Position numbers and translations under genes: made by a program. DNA of 64,000 bases from an uncultured Dorea sp. GTDB lineage: Bacteria > Bacillota_A > Clostridia > Lachnospirales > Lachnospiraceae. The notes under the pieces are model-generated. The model searched no databases and was not told the origin of the DNA. It worked only from the letters and a program-made list of their open reading frames with translations. Of the stretch, positions 26,248 through 35,704 are shown piece after piece; within the stretch, counting starts at the first letter, position 1, and every line of letters begins with the position of its first letter. The stretch is from positions 62,001 to 126,000 of the forward strand of contig CAJTRM010000003.1 of NCBI GenBank assembly GCA_910578865.1. The letters run 5' to 3'.

Positions 26248-26552
26248 CGCGATGACGAAGAGAGTACGCTTTTTGACATTTTACAGAGAATTCCTGAATC
26301 TGCCGGCTCCATATAACCAACTGTCCGGCGGAGGATGCTGAGAGGGATAGATGGAGACTGGCGGAAGATGGCTTCTGAGCGGCGCAGCTGAGCCGGGACA
26401 GGTAAGGCCGCGAAGGGTTCGCCCTTTACAGCGGGAGGTGTTATGCGACACCCGGTGAGTCCTTATGCCGCGAGGCAAAGGTGAATAGAAGTGGTACCAC
26501 GGGGAATCCCGTCTTCTCTGATTTTTCCGTCCGGAAAGATTGGAGATTTTTT
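26248..26552 (+). ncRNA. T-box riboswitch (tRNA-Met sensing) controlling metG
   Basis: The leader carries the T-box parts in order. The stem I GA-rich and AGAGTA motif is at 26251-26266, the complex stem I and II/III region follows to ~26480, and the antiterminator T-box sequence GTGGTACCAC is at 26491-26500. An intrinsic terminator (stem 26515-26528 with 26533-26546, then six Ts) closes it. The UGGU bulge pairs with an ACCA tRNA end, matching the A discriminator of tRNA-Met. A candidate AUG specifier lies at 26351-26353. Uncharged tRNA-Met should stabilise the antiterminator and switch metG on. Confidence 0.9.
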
Positions 26553-26594
26553 AATTTTTGTAAATATTTTTTATTATGAAGGGAGAGAATGAAA

Positions 26595-28511
26595 ATGGAC
26601 AAACAGAAGTATTATATTACGACTGCAATTGCGTATACGTCCGGCAAGCCTCACATCGGAAATACTTATGAGATCGTCCTAGCAGATGCGATTGCGAGAT
26701 ACAAGAGGAGCCAGGGCTACGATGTTTTTTTCCAGACCGGAACAGATGAGCATGGCCAGAAGATTGAACTGAAAGCGCAGGAGGCGGGCATTACTCCGAA
26801 AGAGCTTGTGGATGATGTGGCAGGTCAGGTGAAGGATATCTGGGATATGATGAATACATCTTATGATAAATTTATCCGCACTACAGATGAAGACCACGAG
26901 AAGCAGATTCAGAAGATCTTTAAAAAGATGTACGATAAAGGCGATATCTATAAAGGATATTATGAGGGAATGTACTGCACACCCTGCGAGTCCTTTTTTA
27001 CAGAGTCCCAGCTGGTGGACGGTAAATGTCCGGACTGCGGGCGTGAGGTGCAGCCTGCGAAGGAAGAGGCATATTTCTTCAAAATGAGTAAATATGCGGA
27101 CCGCCTGATTGAGCACATCAATGCCCATCCGGAATTTATCCAGCCGGTGTCACGTAAAAATGAGATGATGAATAATTTCCTGCTTCCGGGGCTCCAGGAC
27201 TTATGTGTGTCCAGAACCTCCTTTACCTGGGGGATTCCGGTAGATTTTGACCCGAAGCATGTAGTCTACGTATGGCTGGACGCGCTGTCCAACTATATCA
27301 CAGGGATCGGATATGATGCAGAAGGAGAAAGTACGGAGCGGTTTTACAAGGAATGGCCGGCAGATCTTCATCTGATCGGAAAGGATATCATCCGTTTCCA
27401 TACCATTTACTGGCCCATCTTCCTGATGGCCCTTGACCTGCCGCTTCCAAAGCAGATCTTCGGTCACCCATGGCTGCTTCAGGGTGACGGCAAGATGAGC
27501 AAATCCAAAGGAAATGTGATGTATGCCGACGAACTGGTGGATTTCTTCGGGGTAGACGCCGTGCGTTATTTTGTGCTTCATGAGATGCCGTTTGACAATG
27601 ACGGTGTGATCTCTTGGGAGCTTCTGGTAGAGCGTATCAACTCTGATCTTGCCAATACACTGGGCAACCTGGTGAACAGGACGGTATCCATGACCAATAA
27701 ATATTTCGGCGGCGCTGTGACGGATAAGAAGGCGGCTCCGGGCGAGGAGGATGCGGCTGTGGACGCTGACTTTAAAGCGGTGGCTGAACATGCACCGGGT
27801 GCTGTAGAGATTAAAATGAATGATCTGCGGGTAGCAGATGCCATTACGGAGATCTTCAATCTGTTCAAACGCTGTAATAAGTACATTGACGAGACGATGC
27901 CATGGGTTCTTGCAAAGGAAGAGGAGAAAAAAGACCGGCTTGAGACAGTGCTCTATAATCTGATCGAAGCAATTAAGGTGGGGGCAGGGCTTCTTTCTTC
28001 CTTTATGCCCGAGACGGCGGAGAAGATCTTTGCACAGCTGGGCGACGGGAAGGTAACGGAGAAGCCGGAGATCCTGTTTGCGCGGCTGGATATCGAAGAA
28101 GTGCTGAAAAAGGTTGAGGAACTTCATCCGCCGGTTCAGGAAGAGCAGGAGGCCGAAGAAAATGTGATCGATATTGAGGCAAAGCCGCAGATTACATTTG
28201 AAGATTTTGGGGCAATGCAGTTCCAGGTGGGTGAGATCATAGCCTGTGAGGAAGTGAAGAAATCAAGAAAGCTGCTTTGCTCTCAGGTAAAAGTAGGAAG
28301 TCAGGTGAAACAGATTGTTTCAGGGATCAAGGGGCATTACAGCGCCGAGGAAATGGTAGGCAAAAAGGTGATGGTACTTGTGAATCTTAAGCCGGCGAAG
28401 CTGGCAGGAGTATTGTCAGAGGGAATGCTTCTCTGTGCGGAGGATGCAGAGGGGAATCTGGCATTGATGACACCGGAGAAAGAGATGCCGGCAGGGGCAG
28501 AGATTTGTTAG
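26595..28511 (+). CDS. metG: Methionyl-tRNA synthetase
   Basis: 638 residues from the ATG at 26595, which has GGGAG 9 bases upstream; the in-frame ATG at 26589 lies too close to it. Class I motifs are the HIGN signature near the N-terminus and KMSKS at ~300. A zinc-binding pair CTPC...CPDC is in the connective region. The C-terminal ~110 residues, after an acidic linker, form the EMAP/Trbp111-type tRNA-binding domain. It charges tRNA-Met with methionine in the cytosol. Control is by the T-box leader. Confidence 0.97.
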   Translation: MDKQKYYITTAIAYTSGKPHIGNTYEIVLADAIARYKRSQGYDVFFQTGTDEHGQKIELKAQEAGITPKELVDDVAGQVKDIWDMMNTSYDKFIRTTDEDHEKQIQKIFKKMYDKGDIYKGYYEGMYCTPCESFFTESQLVDGKCPDCGREVQPAKEEAYFFKMSKYADRLIEHINAHPEFIQPVSRKNEMMNNFLLPGLQDLCVSRTSFTWGIPVDFDPKHVVYVWLDALSNYITGIGYDAEGESTERFYKEWPADLHLIGKDIIRFHTIYWPIFLMALDLPLPKQIFGHPWLLQGDGKMSKSKGNVMYADELVDFFGVDAVRYFVLHEMPFDNDGVISWELLVERINSDLANTLGNLVNRTVSMTNKYFGGAVTDKKAAPGEEDAAVDADFKAVAEHAPGAVEIKMNDLRVADAITEIFNLFKRCNKYIDETMPWVLAKEEEKKDRLETVLYNLIEAIKVGAGLLSSFMPETAEKIFAQLGDGKVTEKPEILFARLDIEEVLKKVEELHPPVQEEQEAEENVIDIEAKPQITFEDFGAMQFQVGEIIACEEVKKSRKLLCSQVKVGSQVKQIVSGIKGHYSAEEMVGKKVMVLVNLKPAKLAGVLSEGMLLCAEDAEGNLALMTPEKEMPAGAEIC

Positions 28512-28528
28512 AAAGGCAGGATGATAAT

Positions 28529-29515
28529 ATGGAAAAGATCAGAATCGGAATCGTAGGGTACGGCAATATCGGAAGAGGCGTTGAACAGGCAATTGCCCGC
28601 AACGATGATATGGAGCTTAAGGCAGTATTTACAAGGAGAGATCCGTCCGCAGTATGTATTAAGACAGAGAATGCTTCTGTAAAGCATATGGATGATATGC
28701 TCTCTATGAAAGATGAAATAGATGTTATGGTGCTCTGCGGCGGTTCGGCCACAGACCTGCCGGTGATGGGGCCGGAGATTGCCGCCTGCTTTAATACCAT
28801 TGACAGCTTTGATACCCATGCAAGGATTCCGGAATATTTTGAAAATATGGATAAGGCAGCCCAGAACGGAGGGAAGATCGGGATCATATCTGTAGGATGG
28901 GATCCGGGAATGTTCTCATTAAACCGTCTGTATGCGGAAGCGATCCTTCCGCAGGGAAGCACCTACACTTTCTGGGGGAAAGGCGTCAGCCAGGGACATT
29001 CAGACGCGATCCGCCGTGTAGAGGGAGTGAAAAATGCAATCCAGTATACGGTTCCTGTTGAGGAAGCTGTGGAGCGTGTAAGGACCGGGAGTGAACCGGA
29101 GCTTACTACCAGAGATAAGCATCTGAGAGAATGCTATGTGGCGGCAGAAGAGGGGGCTGATCTTGCGGCTATTGAGACTGCCATCAAGACAATGCCAAAT
29201 TATTTTGACGAGTACGATACGACCGTAACATTTATTACAGAGGAAGAGCTGAAGGCAGAACACAGCAGGATGCCCCACGGCGGATTCGTGATTCGCAGCG
29301 GTGAGACCGGCACAGAGGGCAGCAGGCATGTGATCGAGTATTCTCTGAAGCTGGATTCCAACCCGGAATTTACGGCCAGTGTCCTGATCTGCTATGCAAG
29401 GGCGGCTTATCGGTTAGCGAAAGCCGGAGAGAGCGGGGCAAGAAGTGTGTTTGATATTGCTCCGGCATTGCTGTCACAGAAGACACCTCAGCAGCTCAGG
29501 AAAGAGATTCTTTAG
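28529..29515 (+). CDS. ddh: meso-Diaminopimelate D-dehydrogenase
   Basis: 328 residues from the ATG at 28529; typical length. The Rossmann motif GIVGYGNIGRG starts at residue ~6. The family segments CGGSATDLP, the SFDTHARIPEY segment and SVGWDPGMFSL are present. It makes meso-DAP directly from tetrahydrodipicolinate with NADPH and ammonia, the one-step branch of lysine and cell-wall synthesis. It follows metG by 17 bases and precedes tatD by 2, so the three form an operon. Confidence 0.95.
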   Translation: MEKIRIGIVGYGNIGRGVEQAIARNDDMELKAVFTRRDPSAVCIKTENASVKHMDDMLSMKDEIDVMVLCGGSATDLPVMGPEIAACFNTIDSFDTHARIPEYFENMDKAAQNGGKIGIISVGWDPGMFSLNRLYAEAILPQGSTYTFWGKGVSQGHSDAIRRVEGVKNAIQYTVPVEEAVERVRTGSEPELTTRDKHLRECYVAAEEGADLAAIETAIKTMPNYFDEYDTTVTFITEEELKAEHSRMPHGGFVIRSGETGTEGSRHVIEYSLKLDSNPEFTASVLICYARAAYRLAKAGESGARSVFDIAPALLSQKTPQQLRKEIL

Positions 29516-29517
29516 AT

Positions 29518-30279
29518 ATGATATTTGATACACATGCACATTATGATGACGCACAGTTTGACGAGGATCGGGACGAGCTGCTGAACTCCATGCGGGAGCA
29601 GGGAGTCGGTGTGATCGTCAATGTCAGCGCAGCGTACGATTCCTGTGAAAAGGTTGTGGATATGGTGCAGAAATATCCCTTTATGTATGCGGCTGTGGGG
29701 ATTCATCCGGATGAAGTAGGGAGCCTGACAGAAGAAAGGTTTGCCCGTATGGAAGAACTGTTTCAGAGGGATAAAGTGGTTGCGGTAGGCGAGATCGGCC
29801 TGGATTATTACTGGGACAATGAGTCCCATGATCTGCAGAAGCAGTGGTTTATCCGCCAGCTTGACCTGGCCCGCAGGCGTTCCCTCCCGGTGCTGATCCA
29901 CAGCAGGGAGGCGGCGGCAGACACTATGGAGATCATGAAGGAGCACGCCGCAGGCCTGAAAGGCATTATCCACTGCTATTCTTACTCCAGGGAGATGGCC
30001 AGGGAGTATGTGAAAATGGGATTTTACATCGGCGTAGGCGGTGTAGTGACATTTAAAAATGCAAGGAAACTCAAAGAGACGGTAGAAGAGATTCCGCTGA
30101 CCGCTATCGTACTTGAGACGGATTGCCCATACCTTGCACCGGTGCCGTTCCGGGGGAAGAGGAATCAGTCAGGGTATATCCGGTATGTAGCGGAAGAAAT
30201 CGCAGAGATAAAAGGGGTCAGCTTTGAAGAAGTGGTGGCTCGGACAAGAGAGAACGCCCGGGAGATCTATGGGGTGTGA
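29518..30279 (+). CDS. tatD: TatD-family metal-dependent deoxyribonuclease
   Basis: 253 residues, typical. The amidohydrolase-like TIM barrel is marked by FDTHAHYDD at the N-terminus, GIHPDEV, GEIGLDYY, LIHSREA, GIIHCYS and ETDCPYLAP, which bear the metal ligands. It is a cytosolic 3'-5' DNase implicated in repair of oxidative damage. It starts two bases after the ddh stop, a common arrangement with metG in Firmicutes, and ends before a hairpin terminator. Confidence 0.95.
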   Translation: MIFDTHAHYDDAQFDEDRDELLNSMREQGVGVIVNVSAAYDSCEKVVDMVQKYPFMYAAVGIHPDEVGSLTEERFARMEELFQRDKVVAVGEIGLDYYWDNESHDLQKQWFIRQLDLARRRSLPVLIHSREAAADTMEIMKEHAAGLKGIIHCYSYSREMAREYVKMGFYIGVGGVVTFKNARKLKETVEEIPLTAIVLETDCPYLAPVPFRGKRNQSGYIRYVAEEIAEIKGVSFEEVVARTRENAREIYGV

Positions 30280-30295
30280 CAATCTGAGACGCTGT

Positions 30296-30337
30296 AAAAA
30301 CCGCGGGCTGCAGGCCGTAAATGGCCTCGGCCCGCGG
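30296..30337 (-). terminator. Terminator of the DUF4230 gene
   Basis: CCGCGGGC (30301-30308) pairs with GCCCGCGG (30330-30337), and an inner AGGCC/GGCCT pair extends it. On the minus strand the stem is followed by five Us (30296-30300 complement). In the plus direction the T-run is weak, but the stem probably also ends the tatD transcript. Confidence 0.75.
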
Positions 30338-30350
30338 CTGTGGTTTCTGG

Positions 30351-30935
30351 CTACTTATTGGTTTCGTGGAATTCGATTTGGTATTCTTCGTCTTTGCTGT
30401 CAGAAATTGGTGTGATCAATGTATTGATGACAGTTTTGGCCTGATCGGATGCCTGAGTGAGAATGTCGGTTTGGGAGGCTTTGGCGGCAGCGTCCTGCTC
30501 GGCGTACTCCATGGCTTTGGCAGTGTCCTCGCGGTCGGTCCAGTTAAAGAGGGCCAGCTTCTCATCGTAGAATTCCAGAGAATCCGGAGACACAACGATA
30601 TCCTGGATCTCCGGGGCGGGAACGGTGACCTTGATCTTTTTGCCGTTCACCTCTACTTTTGCCTGGGACAGGTCTATCCCTGCTTTTATGTGGGCATCGT
30701 AGATCATGGAAAAGCTTTTTTTGTTAATATACGGAATGTCGCCTTCTTCGTACTTGATCATTCCGCGATAATCGAGCCGTGCGGTTGTAAGAGAACTGCA
30801 TTTGCTCAGGCGCTCCTCTATGGAAGAGGCGCTGACAGTTATTTTTTCCTTATCTAAGAGTCGTGCGGACAAAAAGCCGGTGGCAATGAGGGCGGCAGCG
30901 GCAATCACTGTAAGTAAGATATATCTTTTTTTCAT
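30351..30935 (-). CDS. DUF4230-family membrane-anchored protein
   Basis: 194 residues, typical for DUF4230. An N-terminal basic KKR and hydrophobic helix (residues ~5-25) anchor a soluble domain outside the cell. The conserved core reads as a beta-rich segment (KAGIDLSQAKVEVNGKKI) followed by a C-terminal Ala-rich helix. Function is unknown for the family. It is a single gene convergent with tatD and divergent from rsmA; AGGAT precedes the start. Confidence 0.8.
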   Translation of the reverse strand: MKKRYILLTVIAAAALIATGFLSARLLDKEKITVSASSIEERLSKCSSLTTARLDYRGMIKYEEGDIPYINKKSFSMIYDAHIKAGIDLSQAKVEVNGKKIKVTVPAPEIQDIVVSPDSLEFYDEKLALFNWTDREDTAKAMEYAEQDAAAKASQTDILTQASDQAKTVINTLITPISDSKDEEYQIEFHETNK

Positions 30936-31069
30936 AGGTAATCCTCCGCGAAATAGAATAATTAATAGTTTCTTAATATTATTTTACCTTTTAAGTATAT
31001 CATAAAACCTGATCTTATTGTATAATATAAGACAATACACAATAATAGACATAGTTAGGCGTGATTAAG

Positions 31070-31099
31070 CGTAACAGTGAGGGGATCTGAACTGTTACG
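31070..31099 (+). repeat. 9-bp inverted repeat in the rsmA leader
   Basis: CGTAACAGT (31070-31078) and ACTGTTACG (31091-31099) are perfect complements with a 12-base loop, 32 bases before the rsmA start. A TATAAT box at 31021-31026 lies upstream without a good -35. The repeat could be an operator or an RNA hairpin; no T-run follows. Confidence 0.6.
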
Positions 31100-31130
31100 T
31101 TTATATCTTATTTGGGGGAGTATAGAATAT

Positions 31131-32012
31131 ATGAGGGAACCGACACTTGGCAATCCGCAGAATACGATCGGGATTTTGCAGAAATATGACTTTACATTTC
31201 AGAAAAAATTTGGACAAAATTTCCTGATAGATACGCATGTATTAGATAAGATCATTCGTGCCGCACAGATCACAGGGGAGGATCTTGTTCTGGAGATCGG
31301 GCCCGGAATCGGGACGATGACACAGTACCTCGCACAGGCGGCGGGTAAAGTGGTTGCAGTAGAGATTGATAAGAATCTGATACCGATTTTATCAGATACA
31401 TTGGACGGTTACGATAATGTGACGGTGATCAACGAAGATATCCTGAAGATGGACATCCGGGAACTTGCCCGGAAGGAACATGACGGGAAGCCGGTAAAGG
31501 TTGTGGCAAATCTTCCATATTACATAACTACACCTATTATTATGGGATTATTTGAAAATCATGTTCCGGTGGAAAGTATAACGGTCATGGTGCAGAAAGA
31601 AGTGGCAGACCGTATGCAGGCCCGCCCGGGCAGTAAGAATTACGGCGCTCTGTCATTGGCAGTCCAGTATTATGCAGAGCCTTATATTGTGGCAAATGTT
31701 CCTCCGAACTGTTTTATGCCGCGGCCGAAGGTAGGCTCTGCGGTTATAAAGCTTACAAGGCACAGCATTTCCCCTGTGGAAGTGAAGGACGAGAAACTGA
31801 TGTTTGACATTATCCGTGCCTCTTTTAACCAGAGAAGGAAAACACTGGCAAACGGACTGAATAATTCGGACAGGCTGTCTGTTCCGAAGGAGATGATCGC
31901 GGAAGCAATAGAAAGGCTCGGAAAAGAACCGAGTGTCAGGGGAGAGGCGCTGACTCTGGAAGAGTTTGCGGCATTGAGCAATGAGATCGGAGCGCGGACT
32001 GCCGAGCTGTAA
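31131..32012 (+). CDS. rsmA: 16S rRNA dimethyladenosine transferase RsmA (KsgA)
   Basis: 293 residues from the ATG at 31131, which follows GGGGGAG; the upstream in-frame GTG lies within an inverted repeat. The FGQNFL N-terminal signature, SAM-binding motif LEIGPGIGTMT and catalytic VANLPYYIT (NLPY) are all intact, as is the C-terminal helical FNQRRKT segment. It dimethylates A1518 and A1519 of 16S rRNA during small-subunit assembly. Confidence 0.97.
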   Translation: MREPTLGNPQNTIGILQKYDFTFQKKFGQNFLIDTHVLDKIIRAAQITGEDLVLEIGPGIGTMTQYLAQAAGKVVAVEIDKNLIPILSDTLDGYDNVTVINEDILKMDIRELARKEHDGKPVKVVANLPYYITTPIIMGLFENHVPVESITVMVQKEVADRMQARPGSKNYGALSLAVQYYAEPYIVANVPPNCFMPRPKVGSAVIKLTRHSISPVEVKDEKLMFDIIRASFNQRRKTLANGLNNSDRLSVPKEMIAEAIERLGKEPSVRGEALTLEEFAALSNEIGARTAEL

Positions 32013-32118
32013 TACAGGAGTGCAGAGACCGACAGATCTGCAATGAAAGAGAAGAATATCAAAAGCAGATATTCTGCTTTGAGGATAAATTATATATTAC
32101 CAGAGAAAGGATGATTTT

Positions 32119-33489
32119 ATGGCAAAAAGAAACAAGTATGTATTGTTTGAGGTTACCCCGGAGATTGAGCATTTTGCCCAGTTGTGTGAGAAAAATACAA
32201 CGATTGATAAAGAGCTCTATACAAAATATGAGGTCAAAAAAGGACTGAGGGATCTGAATGGAAAGGGAGTTCTTGCCGGGCTGACGAATATTTCTGATGT
32301 GTGTGCTACCAAGGTTGTTGACGGGAAGGAGGTTCCCTGTGCAGGCAACTTGTATTATAGAGGATATAATATCAAAGATCTTGTAGGAGGATTTCTGCAG
32401 GACGGTTATTTCGGTTTTGAGGAGGTGGCCTATCTCCTGTTGTTCGGGGAGCTGCCGGACAAAGAGGAATCGGCGAAGTTCCATCAGACGCTGGTAGACC
32501 GCAGGACACTGCCGCCGACTTTTGTAAGGGATGTTATTATGAAGGCGGCAAGCCGTGATATGATGAACAGTTTATCCCGTTCCATACTGAATCTGTATAC
32601 CTATGATATGAGGGCGGACGACATTACCATTCCAAATGTACTCAGGCAGTGTCTGAACCTGATCAGCCAGTTCCCGATGATGATGGTTTATGGATACCAT
32701 GCATATAATTATCGTATGGGAGGGGATATGTTTATCTATGCGCCGTCCCCGGAATTGTCTACAGCCGAGAATATTCTGATGATGCTCCGTGAGGATCGCA
32801 AATTTACAGAGCTGGAAGCAAGGATTCTGGATATGGCGCTTGTGCTTCATATGGATCACGGCGGTGGTAACAATTCGACCTTTACGACACATGTGGTGAC
32901 ATCCTCAGGGACCGATACATATTCTACAATGGCGGCGGCTATGGCATCCTTAAAGGGGCCGAAGCACGGCGGAGCCAATATTAAGGTCACACAGATGTTT
33001 GACGATATGAAGGAGCATGTAACAGACTGGGAGGATAAAGATGCAATCCGAGCATATCTCTGCGATTTGCTGGAGAAAAAGGCGTTTGACCAGAAGGGGT
33101 TGATCTATGGGATGGGTCATGCTATCTACTCTGTGTCAGACCCGAGGGCGGATATCTTCAAGAAATTCGTGAAACAGCTGGCAGAGGAAAAAGGGCGCGA
33201 GAAGGAGTACGCACTGTATGAGACCGTGGAGAAAATGGCGCCACAGGTGATCGCGGAGAAAAGGAAGATCTATAAAGGCGTCAATGCCAATGTGGACTTC
33301 TACAGCGGCCTCGTGTACAGTATGATGGATCTGCCGCCGGCTCTCTACACTCCGATCTTTGCTACGGCGCGTATCGTGGGCTGGAGCGCTCATCGTCTGG
33401 AAGAGCTCAAAAATGTAGATAAGATAATCCGTCCGGCGTACAAGCCTTTGGCGCCGTACAGGGATTATATCAGAATGGGAGACCGGTAG
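32119..33489 (+). CDS. Citrate synthase
   Basis: 456 residues, longer at the N-terminus than the E. coli enzyme, as in many Clostridia. The catalytic region has the histidine segment HMDHGGGNNSTF, then GPKHGGAN and GMGHAIYSVSDPRA, and Asp in NVDFYSGL. It condenses acetyl-CoA with oxaloacetate; a methylcitrate activity cannot be excluded. It stands without other TCA genes, consistent with a partial pathway making 2-oxoglutarate for glutamate. AGAAAGGATG precedes ATG. The next gene starts directly after its stop. Confidence 0.94.
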   Translation: MAKRNKYVLFEVTPEIEHFAQLCEKNTTIDKELYTKYEVKKGLRDLNGKGVLAGLTNISDVCATKVVDGKEVPCAGNLYYRGYNIKDLVGGFLQDGYFGFEEVAYLLLFGELPDKEESAKFHQTLVDRRTLPPTFVRDVIMKAASRDMMNSLSRSILNLYTYDMRADDITIPNVLRQCLNLISQFPMMMVYGYHAYNYRMGGDMFIYAPSPELSTAENILMMLREDRKFTELEARILDMALVLHMDHGGGNNSTFTTHVVTSSGTDTYSTMAAAMASLKGPKHGGANIKVTQMFDDMKEHVTDWEDKDAIRAYLCDLLEKKAFDQKGLIYGMGHAIYSVSDPRADIFKKFVKQLAEEKGREKEYALYETVEKMAPQVIAEKRKIYKGVNANVDFYSGLVYSMMDLPPALYTPIFATARIVGWSAHRLEELKNVDKIIRPAYKPLAPYRDYIRMGDR

Positions 33490-34431
33490 ATGAAAAAGGA
33501 ATTTAGTTTTTTAAGTGCGGACGGAAAGAGCCGGATCCATGCTGTCGAGTGGATACCGGAAGGTGAAGTGAGGGCCGTTCTTCAGATTTGCCACGGGATG
33601 GTAGAATATATCGGCCGCTACGATGAATTTGCAAGATATCTGAACAGTCATGGGTATTACGTGGCCGGGCATGATCACCTGGGGCACGGAGGTTCCGTAC
33701 AGGATAAAAAGGATTACGGACATTTTCACGAGACGAAAGGAAATCACTATGTATCCTCAGATATCCACACGCTGCGGAGAACCGTTATGAAAAAATATCC
33801 TGATGTTCCATATTACATGCTGGGACACAGCATGGGCTCTTTTCTGCTGAGGCAGTATCTGACAGTCCATGCAGAAGGGCTTGCAGGTGTTATCATTATG
33901 GGTACCGGATATAAGAATCTGCATACGTTAAATGCAGGCCAGGCAATTTGCCGTGCTGAAGCGGCATTAAAAGGATGGAGACATCGGAGCCTGCTGGTAG
34001 ACGGCCTGGCCTTCGGGGGATACAACCGCAGATTCCGCGGCGGGCCGACCCATAGGGAGTGGATCAGTTCTGATCCCGAGATCTGCAGGAAATACGTAAA
34101 GGATCCATGGTGTTCCTTCCGCTTTACGCTGGGCGCTTATTACCAGATGCTCGAGGGTATGAAGGTCATTGCGGAAAAGGACAGCGCAGATCATTTGCCG
34201 AAAGATCTTCCTGTGTTTTTTGTGGCCGGGCAGGATGATCCGGTGGGGGCATTTGGCAAGGGTGTCTGCAAGGTGTATGAAAAATATAAAACGGCAGGGA
34301 TACGAAAGGTAGACCTCAAACTGTATCCGGGAGACAGGCATGAGATCTTAAATGAGACAGACAGGGAGCAGGTGTATGAAGACCTGTACCGCTGGCTGGA
34401 TGAGATTACAGATCAGATACAGGGATCATAA
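33490..34431 (+). CDS. Alpha/beta hydrolase (lysophospholipase/monoacylglycerol lipase-like)
   Basis: 313 residues. The nucleophile elbow GHSMGS holds the catalytic Ser, an earlier GHDHLGHG loop and HGMVEYIGRYDEFA segment match the serine aminopeptidase S33/lysophospholipase group, and late Asp (GQDDPVGA) and His (GDRHEILNE) complete the triad. There is no signal peptide, so it acts in the cytosol on a small ester. It abuts the citrate synthase stop with no gap, so it is translated by coupling. Confidence 0.9.
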   Translation: MKKEFSFLSADGKSRIHAVEWIPEGEVRAVLQICHGMVEYIGRYDEFARYLNSHGYYVAGHDHLGHGGSVQDKKDYGHFHETKGNHYVSSDIHTLRRTVMKKYPDVPYYMLGHSMGSFLLRQYLTVHAEGLAGVIIMGTGYKNLHTLNAGQAICRAEAALKGWRHRSLLVDGLAFGGYNRRFRGGPTHREWISSDPEICRKYVKDPWCSFRFTLGAYYQMLEGMKVIAEKDSADHLPKDLPVFFVAGQDDPVGAFGKGVCKVYEKYKTAGIRKVDLKLYPGDRHEILNETDREQVYEDLYRWLDEITDQIQGS

Positions 34432-34439
34432 TTATGAGC

Positions 34440-34473
34440 CCGGGATGTAGACGGTTAACCATATACATCCCGG
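34440..34473 (+). terminator. Hairpin between the hydrolase and the convergent pseudogene
   Basis: CCGGGATGTA (34440-34449) and TACATCCCGG (34464-34473) pair perfectly around a 14-base loop just past the hydrolase stop. There is no clear T-run on either strand, so terminator function is tentative. Confidence 0.45.
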
Positions 34474-34491
34474 ACTGCGGAGTGAGGATTT

Positions 34492-35433
34492 CTAGAAAGA
34501 TCCCATATTTTCAATACTGACATGGCTGCTGGCAATATCGAACAGCAGCTTTTTGTTTTCCCAGAAACGGAAGCGGGCTTTGCCGGTCATGCATTCCTTG
34601 ATGGAGCGGCTCATGCATCCGGATACAGGAGCTCTTAGAGGAAGGGTATGGCTTTTATTGTATTCGTCCAGCTGGATCAGGAGCGTGTAACGGCCCTGGC
34701 TGAGCCAGAGGATGCGGTCGTCGCATTGATGGATGCGGACGTTTCTGTACGTGGCAAGGCGGTATTGGCTGCCCCGTTAGCTGATGGCGCAGATGCAGCC
34801 GGTAAAATGCAGTTTTCCTGCCGGTACTGCTGCGACGGCTGCCATGATGGAGAATGGGAGAGTATCCATCTCTTCACATTGCAGCCACATATATTTCTCC
34901 GGGAAGGTGCACCCCCGGTCGGTTTCAATATAACCGGTTCCTCTTTTGAAATCCATATGCTGCCCGTTCATGGTCAGACTGCCGGCGACTGTATGAGCCA
35001 TACTGATTACGCCGTGTCTGCACTGCATTCCGGGCATATACTGAAACGGTCCCATAATATCATAGGCAAGAGGGCGGAAGTTGCCGTACCATAGATTCCC
35101 CTTCAGATAGAGGCCTTGTTCCGTGGAGCTTTGATCGTAGATACATACAGGATTGGCCAATGTGTTGATGTTAAGACGGCAGCCGTGTTCATAGAAGATG
35201 TTGTTTCCGATCTGTACGAATAAACGGTCTTCTGATGCGTAAAATTCACTGCCCGGATACCACACAATAAAGGACTGATCCTTTGTGATCACCTGGACGG
35301 AAGCTTTTTTTCTTCCCTGAAGATCAATGTGATAGGCAGCGATAATGCCAATTATCAGGTCTTTGGACCGGTGCTTAAAGTACCACCCCTCAAAATATCC
35401 GTTTTTTTCTGTGTTTCCGTGGAAATATTTCAT
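34492..35433 (-). pseudogene. Tocopherol-cyclase-like protein gene with one internal nonsense codon
   Basis: The frame runs from ATG at 35433 to TAG at 34492 (313 codons) with a single in-frame TAA at 34777-34779, after GCICAIS. Beyond it the same frame continues sensibly (RGSQYRLATY... to the end), as in full-length relatives of about 310 residues that have an aromatic residue at this point. The N-terminal YFEGWYFKH and mid-protein DIMGPFQYMP and GTGYIETDRG segments match the tocopherol cyclase-like family found in Lachnospiraceae, whose function is unknown. The upstream half (218 residues) might still be made but lacks the C-terminal third. Confidence 0.8.
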
Positions 35434-35657
35434 AAGATAACTGCCTCCTGATTTTATACTCGGGCTACCCTTTGGGTATATAAAAGAGGATGGACATAAA
35501 ATGGGGGACTTATACGATTAATTTTTGTGAAATAGAAAAGGGCTCAGGAGTTGGTGCCCTTGAGTTTCTGTGGCTGCAAATTAAAAAAGGTGTTATATGG
35601 GATCAGTTTCAGATCATCTTCCGGATGGGAAATATAATGTACATTCGAAATGGAAAT

Positions 35658-35666
35658 TGGTATAAT
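35658..35666 (+). promoter_or_regulatory. Extended -10 promoter of the kinase/receiver/PIN operon
   Basis: TGGTATAAT at 35658-35666 is an extended -10 element, with a weak TGTACA -35 17 bases upstream (35638-35643). Transcription would start near 35673, about 30 bases before the kinase ATG. Confidence 0.55.
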
Positions 35667-35704
35667 ATTTAAGTAAATCATCAATTGTTCTTGAGGAAAA
35701 GGTA

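Noticed and set aside
30321..30857. Plus-strand open frame opposite the DUF4230 gene
   Set aside because: The minus strand encodes a recognisable DUF4230 protein with anchor helix and terminator; the plus frame has neither start site nor known features.
7441..34779. Reassignment of TAA as a sense codon
   Set aside because: TAA terminates many intact genes in the window (for example at 2131, 3010 and 7003), so the internal TAAs are mutations.
35490..35672. 60-codon open frame upstream of the TPR kinase
   Set aside because: Weak start context, no recognisable protein, and it overlaps the predicted extended -10 promoter; more likely non-coding leader DNA.
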